A DNA stretch of 64,000 nt, taken from positions 1,355,520 to 1,419,519 of the forward strand of contig JADNRV010000002.1 in the NCBI GenBank assembly GCA_015499995.1. The letters are read 5' to 3'. A model generated the notes under the pieces. It searched no databases. It had not been told where the DNA came from and was given only the letters and a program-made list of their open reading frames with translations. The stretch's first letter is position 1; each line of letters opens with the position of its first letter. This document shows positions 12,337 through 22,489 of this stretch, in pieces. The DNA is from Flammula alnicola (lineage: Eukaryota; Basidiomycota; Agaricomycetes; Agaricales; Strophariaceae). The position numbers were made by a program, and so were the translations under genes.

Positions 12337-15300
12337 TCATGGGCGAGAGTGGCGGAAGTTCTCCTCCAGCCGCCGCTTCCAACTGGGAGAAAGGTGGTAG
12401 GACATTAGGGATGGTAGTCGGTCACCAGTTGAGGGTGGTAATGGGGGTGGCGGTAACGGAGGCTGAGTGGAGTCGTCAGGGACCAGACCATCCGTACGGT
12501 CCCACTTGTAACTCACCACTTTGAACATAGGGTTAATGGTGGACTTGGCCGATTTGGGTGTATGGCCCGAGCTCGGTGGATACCCGTAAGAGCTCGGCGG
12601 GTGGCCGTATGGACTGGGTGGCAGAGGAGGTAGCTGGCCATGCAAATCCAGAGGACTATGAGGGCCATTATGATTTGAATGAAATCCTGGGGATATGGAT
12701 ATGTAAGGAGGCGATTGTGTCCGAGATAGATGATCGTCCTTGTGGTGCTGTTGCAGTTGGATCCACGGCGGAGAAGGTGATAGTGAAGGAGACATGGTAG
12801 GCGAGAGCGAGAGCAGTTGTAGGGGTGGGGGTGATATACTGCCTGAGAGATGCGACGTAACGGAAGCCTGAGTACGGAAATCGTGCGCCAGTTGACCTTC
12901 CAAAGAGAAAGAATTGGATGAGCGTGCAGATGGAGGGAAATCGTCGAACGACGTTCGCAAGGAAGATCGCGAGGTCATTCTGCTCATATTGTACAGACTA
13001 GGTCGATTGCGTAGTCGAGATGGACCTGGGTCGCTGTCCACAGTGGCGAAGGACATAGAAGACACACGACTAATGCTGTGGACATCCGACGACGACATCG
13101 AATGGTCATCGTCGTATTCTCGCCGGCGAACTTTGGAAACACGCTCTGAGGGACCTCTCCATTCCCGTTCCCGATCAGGCGGGGAAAGAAAAGGCTCGGT
13201 TTGCATGACGAACTTGCCTGCAGCAGCGTTGACGGTATTCAGTTTCGCGCCATTGGCACCATTGCTTTGATCACCGCGTCGGACAGGGCCATACGAAGGC
13301 TGTTTACCCTTCGACTCCATGAGGTCTCTGCGCTCTTCAGGACCAGACGCAGACGTCCACTCAATATCGTCACCGACTTTATTCCGCAGGATCTCTTGAC
13401 GTTTGCCCATGACAGCCCGAGACCGCTCAGCGTAGGTCTTCTTGGCCAACCTGTGTTTCTCCAGTTCGGCTTCATGGTGCAGACGTTGAGCTTCCTTCTT
13501 GTTCAAGTTATGGATCTCCTTGGCATCACGTGGATCTTGCACCGGTTCGCGAACGGGCGACGATTCCCGTAAGGACCTGCTACCTGTGCTTGAGGACTGA
13601 GCGCGTTTCCGTGATGGGAAGACAATAGCAGGGCTAGTTTCGTCCACAGGAGGAAGAGCGTTATGATGCGATTTGTCTCCTCCAAACATACCAAGACCCC
13701 ATCTGATGTTCTTCTTTCCAAATGTTGACAACGTACCCAACTTGCCAAGTTTGTGAGATTGTGCATGCGCATTGGCAACGTCTTGGGAAGGTTCTGCGGG
13801 CCGCGGAGGATCCTGGACCATGGGAGAATCACGCACATCGATAACATGACCGTTGGTATAGGGTTGTGAATGAGATTGATCTTGTGGCAGAGCAATATCC
13901 ATGGGATAGTCAGCCGGCGAATCATGCCATGTACTGTGAGGAGGATGCCGGTATTCATTATGCGCGACGATAGGGCTCGGTAGCGGAGGCAAATGAGGCT
14001 GAGGCGCGGGAATAGGATATGGTATGCGATGAGTAGCGGAAGCATCGGGAAACTGGTGAGGGTGATGTAGATTCTGAGCAGAGTGTGAATGCGAGGGTGG
14101 AATGACGTGGGGCGGAGAAACTAATGATGGATGTGAATGTGTTCCGTTGACATGGGGTGCCGTTGTCGTTATGGACGGGTTGGAAGTAGATATATGCAGG
14201 CTGGATGGGAAAGTGATGTGATTGCGGGGTATTGTCTCTTGCAGATATGGGTGGTCAAGACATTGCCGACTTGTCAGCCGTTTGTCGGGATCGTATCTCA
14301 AAAGATCTCGAATGCAATTCACTAGTGACCTTGGAACTGACTTTTCAAATAGAGCATAGAAGTCCTTTGGCTCACACTAGAAACGTCCGTCAAAAGGAAT
14401 TCATATATGCGACAAAATGTATGCGTACCTTACGGAAAGAAAATCCGTGGTGGGACGCAAGCTGGTTTCCCCTGAGCCAAGGACCTCCACCTATTGGAAC
14501 GCCATTCATGTCGCAACCATAGGCATCTGACGGATCTCCCAGAATTTCCAGTATCTTCTCCACCTGATCACCCTGATCTGCCCCAGGAAAAAGCGGTTTC
14601 AAGTTGACGAGTTCGGCCATAATGGTACCAAATGCCCACATGTCAACGGGATTAGAGTAGTCACGACTAAAAAGCAGCACTTCAGGAGCCCGATACCAAC
14701 GAGTTGACACATATTCGGTGTAAGGAGGTGCACTCTTTGTCTCTCGAGCGAGACCAAAATCAGCCAACTTGATTATGGTCATAACGTCCTTTTCCTTGGG
14801 CGCGTTTGGAGGGGCTATAGGCGACACTGGGGTGTAATCGAAGAGGCCTGTGGTTGTGACCAAGACGTTCTCTGGCTTCATATCGCGATGAAAATAACCG
14901 TTGGTATGGATGTGATCGAGACCCAGTAGGATTTGGTGAAAAATAGAGGAAACAAGACCGCCAGCGAGAGGACGACCTTTTCGAGTTTTGATGAGATGGT
15001 AAAGATTGCCCTCCATGGACTCGAAGACAAAGTATAGCTCTTTGGTATCGGGAAGCAGAAAAAAATCGTACAAAGGAATTATGTTTGGATGAAAGGGGAT
15101 TGCGCGCAGAGACTGAGGGAGATTAGATGGTCAGAAGGGTATTGTGGGGAGAAAAGCACAGCAACGCACCTCAAGCTCTTTGAGTTTCTGGCACTCGTCC
15201 CAACCACCTTCCCATCTTTTCTTCATGAGCTTTACTGCTACCAAACGCTTCCCAGCATACTGAGGGCGGGCGCTGGCCGCACATTGCATGGGGGAGGGAG

Positions 15301-15673
15301 GAGTACCGGGTGGCAGTGTTCCATGCCAATCGCAGAGCCAGACGGTGCCAAATGAACCATTTCCCAGAACCTTGATTGGTGTGTAGGAGCGCTCTGAACC
15401 TGGATGCAGACAAGTGAGATGGGGTATATTTGAACATAAAAATGGAACATACTGCTCTGCGAACTGCCGACGACGAGACGATTGTTCTGAATTGATACGC
15501 TGGGTATGCCGATGACAGTGACTGTGTTGGGAGCCTTGGGTGGTTGGATGTGGGGTGGGGGTTGAATGGTATGGACAGCGGCACCGTTTGGGATGTGATG
15601 TACATGGCCATCTATGAAAGGATTAGATATGTAGTATTTGACTAGGAGGATGAGAGAGATATTGACCTTGCAT
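12337..15673 (-). CDS. Ime2/MAK/RCK-type serine/threonine kinase with long C-terminal tail (Crk1-like)
   Basis: CMGC kinase related to yeast Ime2 and mammalian MAK/ICK, a family that drives meiosis or morphogenesis in fungi. The first coding exon is only 7 nt (15673-15667, ATG CAA G) and joins an exon at 15611 to give MQDGHVHHIPNG. The kinase domain shows GNGSFGTVW (P-loop), VAVKLMKKR (catalytic Lys), FHRDMKPEN (catalytic loop), ADFGLAR (Mg binding) and a TEY activation motif in PYTEYVSTRWYRAPEVL. The TxY triplet is what separates this family from ordinary CDKs. A non-catalytic tail of roughly 600 residues (from about 14200 to 12337) is rich in Pro, His, Ser and Arg, as in basidiomycete Crk1-type kinases. 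No lesion noted. Role in meiosis is inferred from the family. Confidence 0.9.
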
Positions 15674-15945
15674 TTGGCCGCTTGTGTCGAGTAAAGAGGG
15701 GGTAAGATAAAGAGGGAGTTCAATGGAACATGGAAATAAAGATAGAGAAGGGATTCGCTGGCGTGCGGCGAGAGACGACTTTGGCGAGAGAAGCCTTGCA
15801 CAAGGCTGAAAAAAAGAAGACGAAAGCGAGTAGCAAGTTCGGGTGTCGCCCTCCTTCCTTATTCGGCATGGAATCATCCAATCGCTTGGGCCAGATCTTA
15901 TTCGTAGATCATCCGTGTCTTTCGTACATCTTGACTATCTACAGA

Positions 15946-17263
15946 CTAATACGGCACCTCGTGGAATAGCTTCGACACACTCTCTCCGTAGTGGCTGCGT
16001 CGTATCACTTCCCCAAGCACCTTTCCAATATCAATCACCTCGATTTTCTTGCATGCTGCCTGGTTCGCGTTCTGCGGCAACGTGTTCGTCACAATCAGCT
16101 TCTCCAGGTTGCTCTCCTCAATCGTCTCCAGCGCCTTGCCACTCAGAATTCCGTGTGTCACAAAGCCGAACACCTTGAGCGCTCCGGCTTCAGACAGGTG
16201 CGACGCCGCCAGACAGAGCGTCCCGCAGGTGTCCGCCATGTCGTCCACCAGTATCGCTATTTTGTCCTTCACGTTCCCAACCAATATCATGCGCGAGACC
16301 TCGTTCGCTTTCTTTCGCTCCTTGTGGAATAATGCAAAATCCACGCCAAGTCGATCGGCTATTGATGTTGCTCTGCCGAATTGTTAGCTTCGTTTTACAA
16401 CATAATCACTCCACAGTATTCCGCTTACCGTTTAGCGCCACCTGCATCGGGAGACACAATTACCACATCATCAACGTTGAAGTGCGTCCTAATGTACAGG
16501 ATCGCCGATGGTTCTGCGTAAAGCTGGCAAAAAAAATTCAGGCAAAATTCGAAATGAGCAAGGGTTGCGGGCTCCTCACACTAATGGATCGTTATTTACT
16601 TAAAGTAGCCTCGAGAAGCAATAGTAAAACTCACTTGTCAACCGGAACATCAAAGAAACCCTGAATTTGAGATGCGTGGAGGTCCATAGTCTGCGAATTG
16701 TCATGAACAATAGTGTAATTGCCGGTAGAAAACTCTACTCGCAATAATATGGTCGCATCCAGCTTTCTGGATCATATTCGCCACAAGCTTGGCCGTAATA
16801 GGCGCCCGGCTCTTGTCTTTTTTATCCTGTCGAGCATATGGGAAAAGGGGATGACCGCCGTAATCCGTTTAGCGCTCGCAATTTTACAGGCATGGATCAT
16901 GATGCAGAGCTCCATGAGAGCAGTGTTCACTGCACCACAGCCAGTGTTGATAATGTACACATCATCCTCTCGTACCGACTCTGCGATGGTGACGTTCGTT
17001 TCGCCAATACCACTTCGTGTGATTTCAGCCTTCGAGAGGGGCAAACCAATGCTGAAACATGGCGTCAATGAATGTCGAGGTCAAGGACGGGGAAGTGGTG
17101 GGGTGGAATAGAGAAGAGAGCTACCGTCTCGCAATGATCTCAGCAAGTTCAGGATGGCTCGTTCCTGCAGAAAAGCAGTCTGTTAGTCCAAACGCACTCG
17201 ATGCTGTTGCTGACAGTGCGCCTGCGCACCCGAAAAGATTTTGATCCCGCTTCCGTTCAACAT
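15946..17263 (-). CDS. Ribose-phosphate pyrophosphokinase (PRPP synthetase), frame problem in exon 3
   Basis: Makes PRPP from ribose-5-phosphate and ATP for purine, pyrimidine, His and Trp synthesis. The ATG at 17263 opens [12 protein letters not shown]; the next exon reads [13 protein letters not shown]. Conserved stretches follow: [51 protein letters not shown] and [14 protein letters not shown] (PRPP loop). The stop is at 15946. Three oddities: (1) at 16843-16846 a T4 run (minus strand) replaces the T5 needed to read VIPFFPYAR, so the frame slips by one; (2) the intron 16742-16691 begins GC, not GT; (3) the 111-nt gap 16634-16524 only keeps frame if it is two introns around a single-T exon at 16580. 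Everything else is intact, so either this is a working gene with one base missing in the assembly or a young pseudogene among the several PRS paralogues fungi carry. Confidence 0.88.
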
Positions 17264-17891
17264 GTTGCCGTCTTTTGCAATGCAAAGATGTCCGTGAAAG
17301 TCGGAATCAGATAGATGAATAAGGGTCTGTTCAAAGAGGAGAACCGGGAGAGGAGGAGGCTGGAGCTCCGAGAGTTGATGGAGGTTCGTCTGATACCTTT
17401 GCAAAGATAAGATTTTCTGAAATGCAGTGCGTCACAGGCTCACACTGGTTCGTGACAACAAACCAGAGATGAACCGGTCGGTCACCATCCCTGCTTCTAT
17501 TTCCGGCAAGTAACCGGCCCAATTGCAGCACCGTTCCGACACCGGCAGATGATCAGCGGAGCCTTGTCCGGAGATGAAAGGATGCTATAGAGCGCTTAAA
17601 ACACGATGGCCATGTATAAATGGACGCGTACAACGCAGAAGTTTCTCGCCTCACTCTCCTGCTCACGTTTTCGATAGCTCAATAAGGTGACATTTGTCAA
17701 AAGCGTGTTTGATCATGACAAGCGCGGTCCACATGTCGGCGTGTTCCGAAAAGAGACCATGGTCTATCGAAACACAAAAAAGGCTGTGGTAAAGAGACTC
17801 GCCCTCCGCCCGACACACAGAATGGACCAACCTGGAATGATGTGTATGTATCGATATCATCACTCGATGTCATATCTGTCCTTGTTCCTCG
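17264..17891. other. Intergenic, upstream of PRPP synthetase
   Basis: Contains the promoter of the minus-strand PRPP synthetase gene. Open frames on both strands here are short and unlike known proteins. No repeats or RNA genes recognised. Confidence 0.4.
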
Positions 17892-18399
17892 TTATCCTTG
17901 AACCTCGGCGCCTCCGCCTCGTACTGCCGCTGCTGCGTGCTCTATCATATGATTGTCATCAGCCTGATTGTTGGAACATGAGGAACATCTGACATAGACA
18001 AGACGCTCAGCTGGATGAAATTCCTCGTGGTCCACTGTGTCATCCACACCCAGAACAGTTTCCCACCGATCTCCCATAGTCCTTGAGGCTTGGACCGGTA
18101 ATTTGAATCGCGAAAGGTGGCGCATCATAGCGCATCTGGGAATCGTTGGCAATAAAAATGATCAATCTCGCTTGTCTTCACCTACACATATGCCAACACC
18201 CTGCCCCACATAAAAATATCCGTCCATTCGGCCCCGAGGTGCAGATATAGACAAAGTAGTTCGGCTCTATTATACGTGTGAACTGGGTCGATACATATTC
18301 GCGCAGTCGCTCTTCCCCAAGCAGGAGACCGAAACATTTAATTTTGAAGCATGCACCGCGTACCCATACGCCTCTTGCATCTGTCAAATACTTTACCAA
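17892..18399 (-). CDS. Possible hypothetical gene fragment, two exons
   Basis: Two minus-strand open segments join in frame. Segment one (18399 down to about 18189) includes VREYV-like sequence REYVSTQFTRIIEPNYFVY and ends GAGCWHMC. A GTGAAG donor and a TTCCCAG acceptor then link it to segment two (about 18138-17892), which includes MRHLSRFKLPVQASRTMGDR and VDHEEFHPAERLVYV. The join keeps the frame, which is modest evidence of coding. There is no ATG at the left edge of segment one (the first codon is TTG), so upstream exons would be needed; none was found with confidence. I do not recognise the family. It may be a real orphan gene, a pseudogene or chance. Confidence 0.2.
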
Positions 18400-19052
18400 C
18401 AGCAGCCCGCATCCTCAAAAAATCAGAAAATCAAATATGACTTTGTATAGTCGGTAATGCAACGAAAAATGTTGGTGATATACATGATTCACACTCCGTT
18501 GTGACATTCGGCTCTCCCAGAGGCCAGACGAGCAACGCTACTCAGGTAGATGACACTGAGCCAACGCCGAAGATCATCTTGATGATAGAGCAGGATGCGA
18601 GTCGAAAGGGTTCTCCACATTAACAATTTTCAGGGCATCTGACATCCTGTGGGTAAGACAGTGCTTGAGAGTCAATTGCAACGAATCGTCGGCAATCCAA
18701 TACTAATTGCGATGTAAACAAAAGCTGCAACAAGATTATTCCTTCAGTTCCGACTATTTCGTATGTATAAACAATACAGTTTAGACTACTACATGACATG
18801 CAGATAAACACCAATGTGTATGACCTCGAAGTACGAAGCACGAATGAATGTAGGGATCGTGTGATTCAAAAGTGAACAAAAAATAATGTGAACGAAAGTC
18901 AAAGTAGGTCTCCATCAGGAGCTGAGCAAATATTACCAAGAGACGATCTACGGAAAAAGAATGAAGGTAGGGCGCAAGGAGATACACGCAACGTTGGGAA
19001 GGTCAAAATTCCGCAAAAGACAATAAACAATGAATGGTGACAGGCCCAGAAT
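18400..19052. other. Intergenic, downstream flank of DCP2
   Basis: Contains no coding signal I can support. The DCP2 3' flank occupies its right end. A 24-codon ATG frame on the minus strand near 18650-18580 is too short to call. Confidence 0.35.
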
Positions 19053-21539
19053 TTATTGATGGACTTGTGCAGGGACTGCGGGCTGTTGGGTTGGTCTGCC
19101 ATTCAGAATTGACAACAGGGACATGGCGGTTGGGTTGTGTGAATCGGGAGGCGCCATGGTCAGGCCAGGGGCAGGATTAGGGTTAGGAGGTGGGTATGGG
19201 CGGCCGCCTATGGGCTGCGCCTCCAGAGGGTGCGTAGCATATCTCTGCCTTGCAGGTTGAGCAGGAAGATATCGTGGGTTTAGCTGAGGAGGATAGAACT
19301 GCGGGCCAGCATTGAATATCTGAGGTTGCTGCTGTTGTTGATGTATGAACTGAGAGTTCATTTGGTAACTCGCGCTGACTGGTCCAACATGCGGACCATT
19401 GATCGTCGCAAGTAGATGGCTGTGGCTCATGTTAACACTTCCGGTTGGATGATGCATTGGGCCGCGGTGGAAAGCTTGACTGGTCCTCGAACGAACTTGG
19501 AATGGATCAGGATGGCCAGGCCCGAAATTCCCCAAAGGCTGGCGAGTATGGAAGCCAGCTGCACTTGAGGGAGGTATAGGATAAGTCGACGAATAAAATA
19601 CGCCAGTATCGGGTATTGTCGGAGGAGGAAAGGAAGGAGATGGAGGAGGATATGGACTAGCCACCGGACCTTGACTGACCATTGCGGCATGTCGTGCCGC
19701 TATCCTCTCGGATTCATTGGCAACAGATTCAAGCAGTGATAATTGTTGAAGTCTTTTGGCAGAAGTCGGGACTTCCGCCGCGCGTGACAGATACGGCGAG
19801 ATGTCGGCCGTCGATGAAGCTCTACGGGAAGTCTGTGAAGTAGGGGATACTGCAGAAGGCGGAGAGGGTGTGGTGGTACGAATTGCGTTGTTCGGGTTCT
19901 GGTCGGTATGTGAAGCAATTCCATTGACCATCGGTTGAGATGCACGAGTACTTGAAACGGCCAAAGAACTCGAGGATTCGGCAGAGGATGGATTATGACT
20001 CGATTTCGATGGAGGCGGAGCATCCGGAGGTTGTAGGTAATCTGGGGGAACTGAAGACGACCAGTCCGATTGTTCAGGTGGATGGGTGACAATCGGCGAA
20101 TCCCCAGAGACATCAGAAGTAGGGGCAGACGATAAACCCGACTGATTCACTGCAACGCCTGTGCCATTGGACAGCTCATCACGAACTGTGGCCGACAGCG
20201 TCAAAGAAGAAAGCAATCGGGCAAGTTGAGGATCCATCTCACTCGTTTCATCCATTTCAGCAACATCGGGGCCCGTAGCAATGACGTAGTTGTGTCGTGG
20301 CAGAGAGGGTGTTTGTGGGCCGACAGAGGATTGGGAGCTAGGTTCTCGTATGGGTTCATGGTCGCGAGCTGCTTGCTGACTGCTGAAAGACACATCAGAA
20401 GCAGCTGGTTGGGGTTTTCTTTGTTTCGGTGCTTTCCGTTGGTTGTTGCGAGGTTTCCGCTGATTAAGAAATGCCCTAAGAGGTCTGTTAAAGTATTAAA
20501 TAAATACAAGTTCGGGCGAGGACTAAATTAGGACTCACGCTATGAACGGCGATATCAAGTAGAATCTACTGGATGATTCCTTGTTTCGTTTCCAAGTCGG
20601 GAGATCTGTCAACTTAAACCATTCGATTTTCTAAGAGCATAGTCATGAGTGATCAGACGCCAATATGCTACAAAATCCCTTACACTAATCTCTTTGCGAG
20701 TTTGCGTCTTGAAGGGATAATCTTCCGGCACACTAGGAACAATGAACAGGGAGATCTTTTGTTCTTTTATGGACAGTTCAATGACATTTTTTGGATCTAA
20801 CTGGCCCGCAAGGTTGTACCCTGTTTCTTCTAGCACCTACAAGACGTTAAGAGGACGATGACGAGGCTCAATGAAATGCATACCTCTCTTATTGCACAAG
20901 TCGGAGGAGGTTCTGTTTGGTTGATTTTTCCTTTCGGAAAAGACCATCCAGAGGATGATTTCCATCCTTTGACGAGGACGCACTGTAAAGCGACTTCAGT
21001 GTACAGAAAAAAGGAATAGAGAAGGAAAGGAACTGACCTTGTCCATCGAATCATTGAGCATGATAGCTCCGCAGACAGGAACTCTTGTCTTGTATTCCAT
21101 AAAAGTCTTGAATGCTTGCTCGTGAGTGTTGCTCCATTGGTGCAAAATAGGGCAGGCGTGAAATAGCATCTCAGAGAATCGCTTCAAGGGCAGCGATTGC
21201 AGTGTCGTATTCTGTTCGCGGATGAAGTCTTCGTAAAACCAGTGACTAGAAACCTTATGGTTAGTGGACTTCGGACGGGTTTAGACATACTAAGAAAACG
21301 TACGCTTGTTCTACTTGAAAGCATAAGCGCTCTAATGAAACAAGTTCCTCGTCTGGAAGATTGAGAATAAATCGACTGAAAGGGAGAAGAAATGAGTTTA
21401 TATGATTGGTGCAAAGTTGTAACGTGCAGAACCTTGACAGATCGTCAAGAACATCTTCTAGGGAGGCATCTCTATAGGAGAAGCGGGGCTGTGTATCTGC
21501 AGAGGAAATTTCTGGCGATGACGATGATGAGCAGGCCAT
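19053..21539 (-). CDS. DCP2: mRNA-decapping enzyme subunit 2
   Basis: Nudix hydrolase that removes the m7G cap before 5'-3' decay, acting with Dcp1 in P-bodies. The ATG at 21539 opens MACSSSSSPEISSAD; the in-frame frame upstream has no ATG. The Box A/NRD domain follows: VLDDLSSRFILNLPDEEL, FQVEQAHWFYEDFIRE and LKRFSEMLFHACPIL. The Nudix box is perfect, GKINQTE then seven residues then REVLEETGY (about 20925-20815), preceded by GWSFPKG. Box B reads KEISKIEWFKLTDLPTWKRN. A ~450-residue low-complexity tail rich in Pro, Ser and Gln follows (20393-19053), including a poly-Gln run near 19340. It ends with SLLSILNG close to the C-terminus, like the leucine-rich motifs by which Dcp2 tails bind Edc3 (inference). 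Confidence 0.96.
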
Positions 21540-21795
21540 AGAATTGGAGAAAAATAGATGGAGCGATTGGAGGGGAAGACGCTCTATACAAGCGACTGAA
21601 GTTGAGGATGGAACAAGAGAGTTGGTCGTGGTCACAGTAATGGAGAGGTTCAAAGCTGGACTCCAGTGGGAAATAACCTAATCGCATCATGTGACTATAA
21701 TGACATAATTATTTGGGTGTTTATGTAAGCTATTGTTAACCTTCGAACTTCTGGAACTCTCGCGCACAATACTCACTAACTGACCTTGCCATACC

Positions 21796-22323
21796 ATGAA
21801 CATGGATATCACCGTAAACCCTTCTTTATTGCAATCCGATGCTGTGAGGACGGGCAGTCAACTTAACAACCAAGCATTAGCTGCTACGCGTAATGGCGAT
21901 CTAGCCACAGCGGAACGACTTAACCTCGAGGCGATCGCAACCAAAGAACGCGGATTGGGACTCGATCACCCAACAACTGCCTTGTCATACAATGCTCTCG
22001 GAGAGCTTTATTTAAAGCAGAAGAGACTTGATGAAGCTGAAAATTATCTCATGAAAGCTGTTGCAATTCGTAATGTTAAGGGTGCTGCATTTGACGCCGC
22101 AGTCTCCCGCGAAAACCTAGCACAACTTCAAGAACTTCGAGGCGATCTTGTCAAGGCGAAGGAAATTCGTCTTACTGGGTTTATACACCATAGTGCTGGG
22201 TTGTTATCTGCCCGGCAAACTCCGAAACGTCGATTTTCGACTGTTCTTTCAAGCTCAAAAGTCCAGAACTCGTACTATCCCCATGTAATTGGACATGCGT
22301 GTAGCCATACATACATTGAATAG
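21796..22323 (+). CDS. Short TPR protein (kinesin-light-chain-type repeats), 3' end altered
   Basis: Open frame of 175 codons from the ATG at 21796. Residues ~25-130 form tetratricopeptide repeats of the kinesin-light-chain type: GDLATAERLNLEAIATKERG, HPTTALSYNALGELYLKQKR and LDEAENYLMKAVAIRNV. TPRs are protein-binding scaffolds; no partner can be named. Related agaricomycete TPR proteins often continue into a MYND-type zinc finger; none is found here. After ENLAQLQELRGDLVKAKEIR the sequence loses TPR character, and from 22202 it lies inside a candidate inverted-repeat element, so the last ~40 codons are probably not ancestral. It is divergent from DCP2 across 257 bp. Either a truncated but expressed protein or a decaying gene. 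Confidence 0.6.
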   Translation: MNMDITVNPSLLQSDAVRTGSQLNNQALAATRNGDLATAERLNLEAIATKERGLGLDHPTTALSYNALGELYLKQKRLDEAENYLMKAVAIRNVKGAAFDAAVSRENLAQLQELRGDLVKAKEIRLTGFIHHSAGLLSARQTPKRRFSTVLSSSKVQNSYYPHVIGHACSHTYIE

Positions 22324-22409
22324 AATTGTCTACTAACAATTTGAGAAAGTCGAAAGACGCGGGCTGGAAAAATCGAAATGTCAGATACCCGGCCCAATGG
22401 CAGATAACA
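22202..22409. mobile_element. Candidate MITE-like element with 11-bp terminal inverted repeats
   Basis: TGTTATCTGCC at 22202-22212 and its exact reverse complement at 22399-22409 bracket 208 bp with no coding capacity of its own. Beyond the 11-bp arms, weaker similarity continues inward: CGATTTTC on the left and CGATTTTTC read inward from the right. No clear target-site duplication was found. It overlaps the 3' end of the TPR frame. Confidence 0.4.
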
Positions 22410-22449
22410 TGCTGCGCTCGGACCCATGTTATCTGCCATGTTATCTGCC
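22397..22449. repeat. 15-bp inverted repeat plus 12-bp tandem copy
   Basis: ATGGCAGATAACATG (22397-22411) and CATGTTATCTGCCAT (22425-22439) are perfect 15-bp arms around a 13-nt spacer. The unit TGTTATCTGCC is repeated again at 22439-22449, directly after the copy at 22427-22437. The same 11-mer starts the candidate element at 22202, so four copies lie within 250 bp. Confidence 0.75.
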
Positions 22450-22471
22450 ACGTCACGTGATTGCGTCCAAT

Positions 22472-22489
22472 GCGCTCAGCGCTGAGCGC
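22472..22489. repeat. Perfect 18-bp palindrome
   Basis: GCGCTCAGCGCTGAGCGC equals its own reverse complement. It lies 13 bp after a CACGTG-containing TCACGTGA. It may be a protein-binding site or a remnant of the repeat cluster next to it. Confidence 0.7.

Noticed and set aside
16523..16635. Simple frameshift or pseudogene at the Asp-Asn-Leu-Tyr junction
   Set aside because: Less economical than two normal-length introns around a single T that restores both frame and the conserved Asn.
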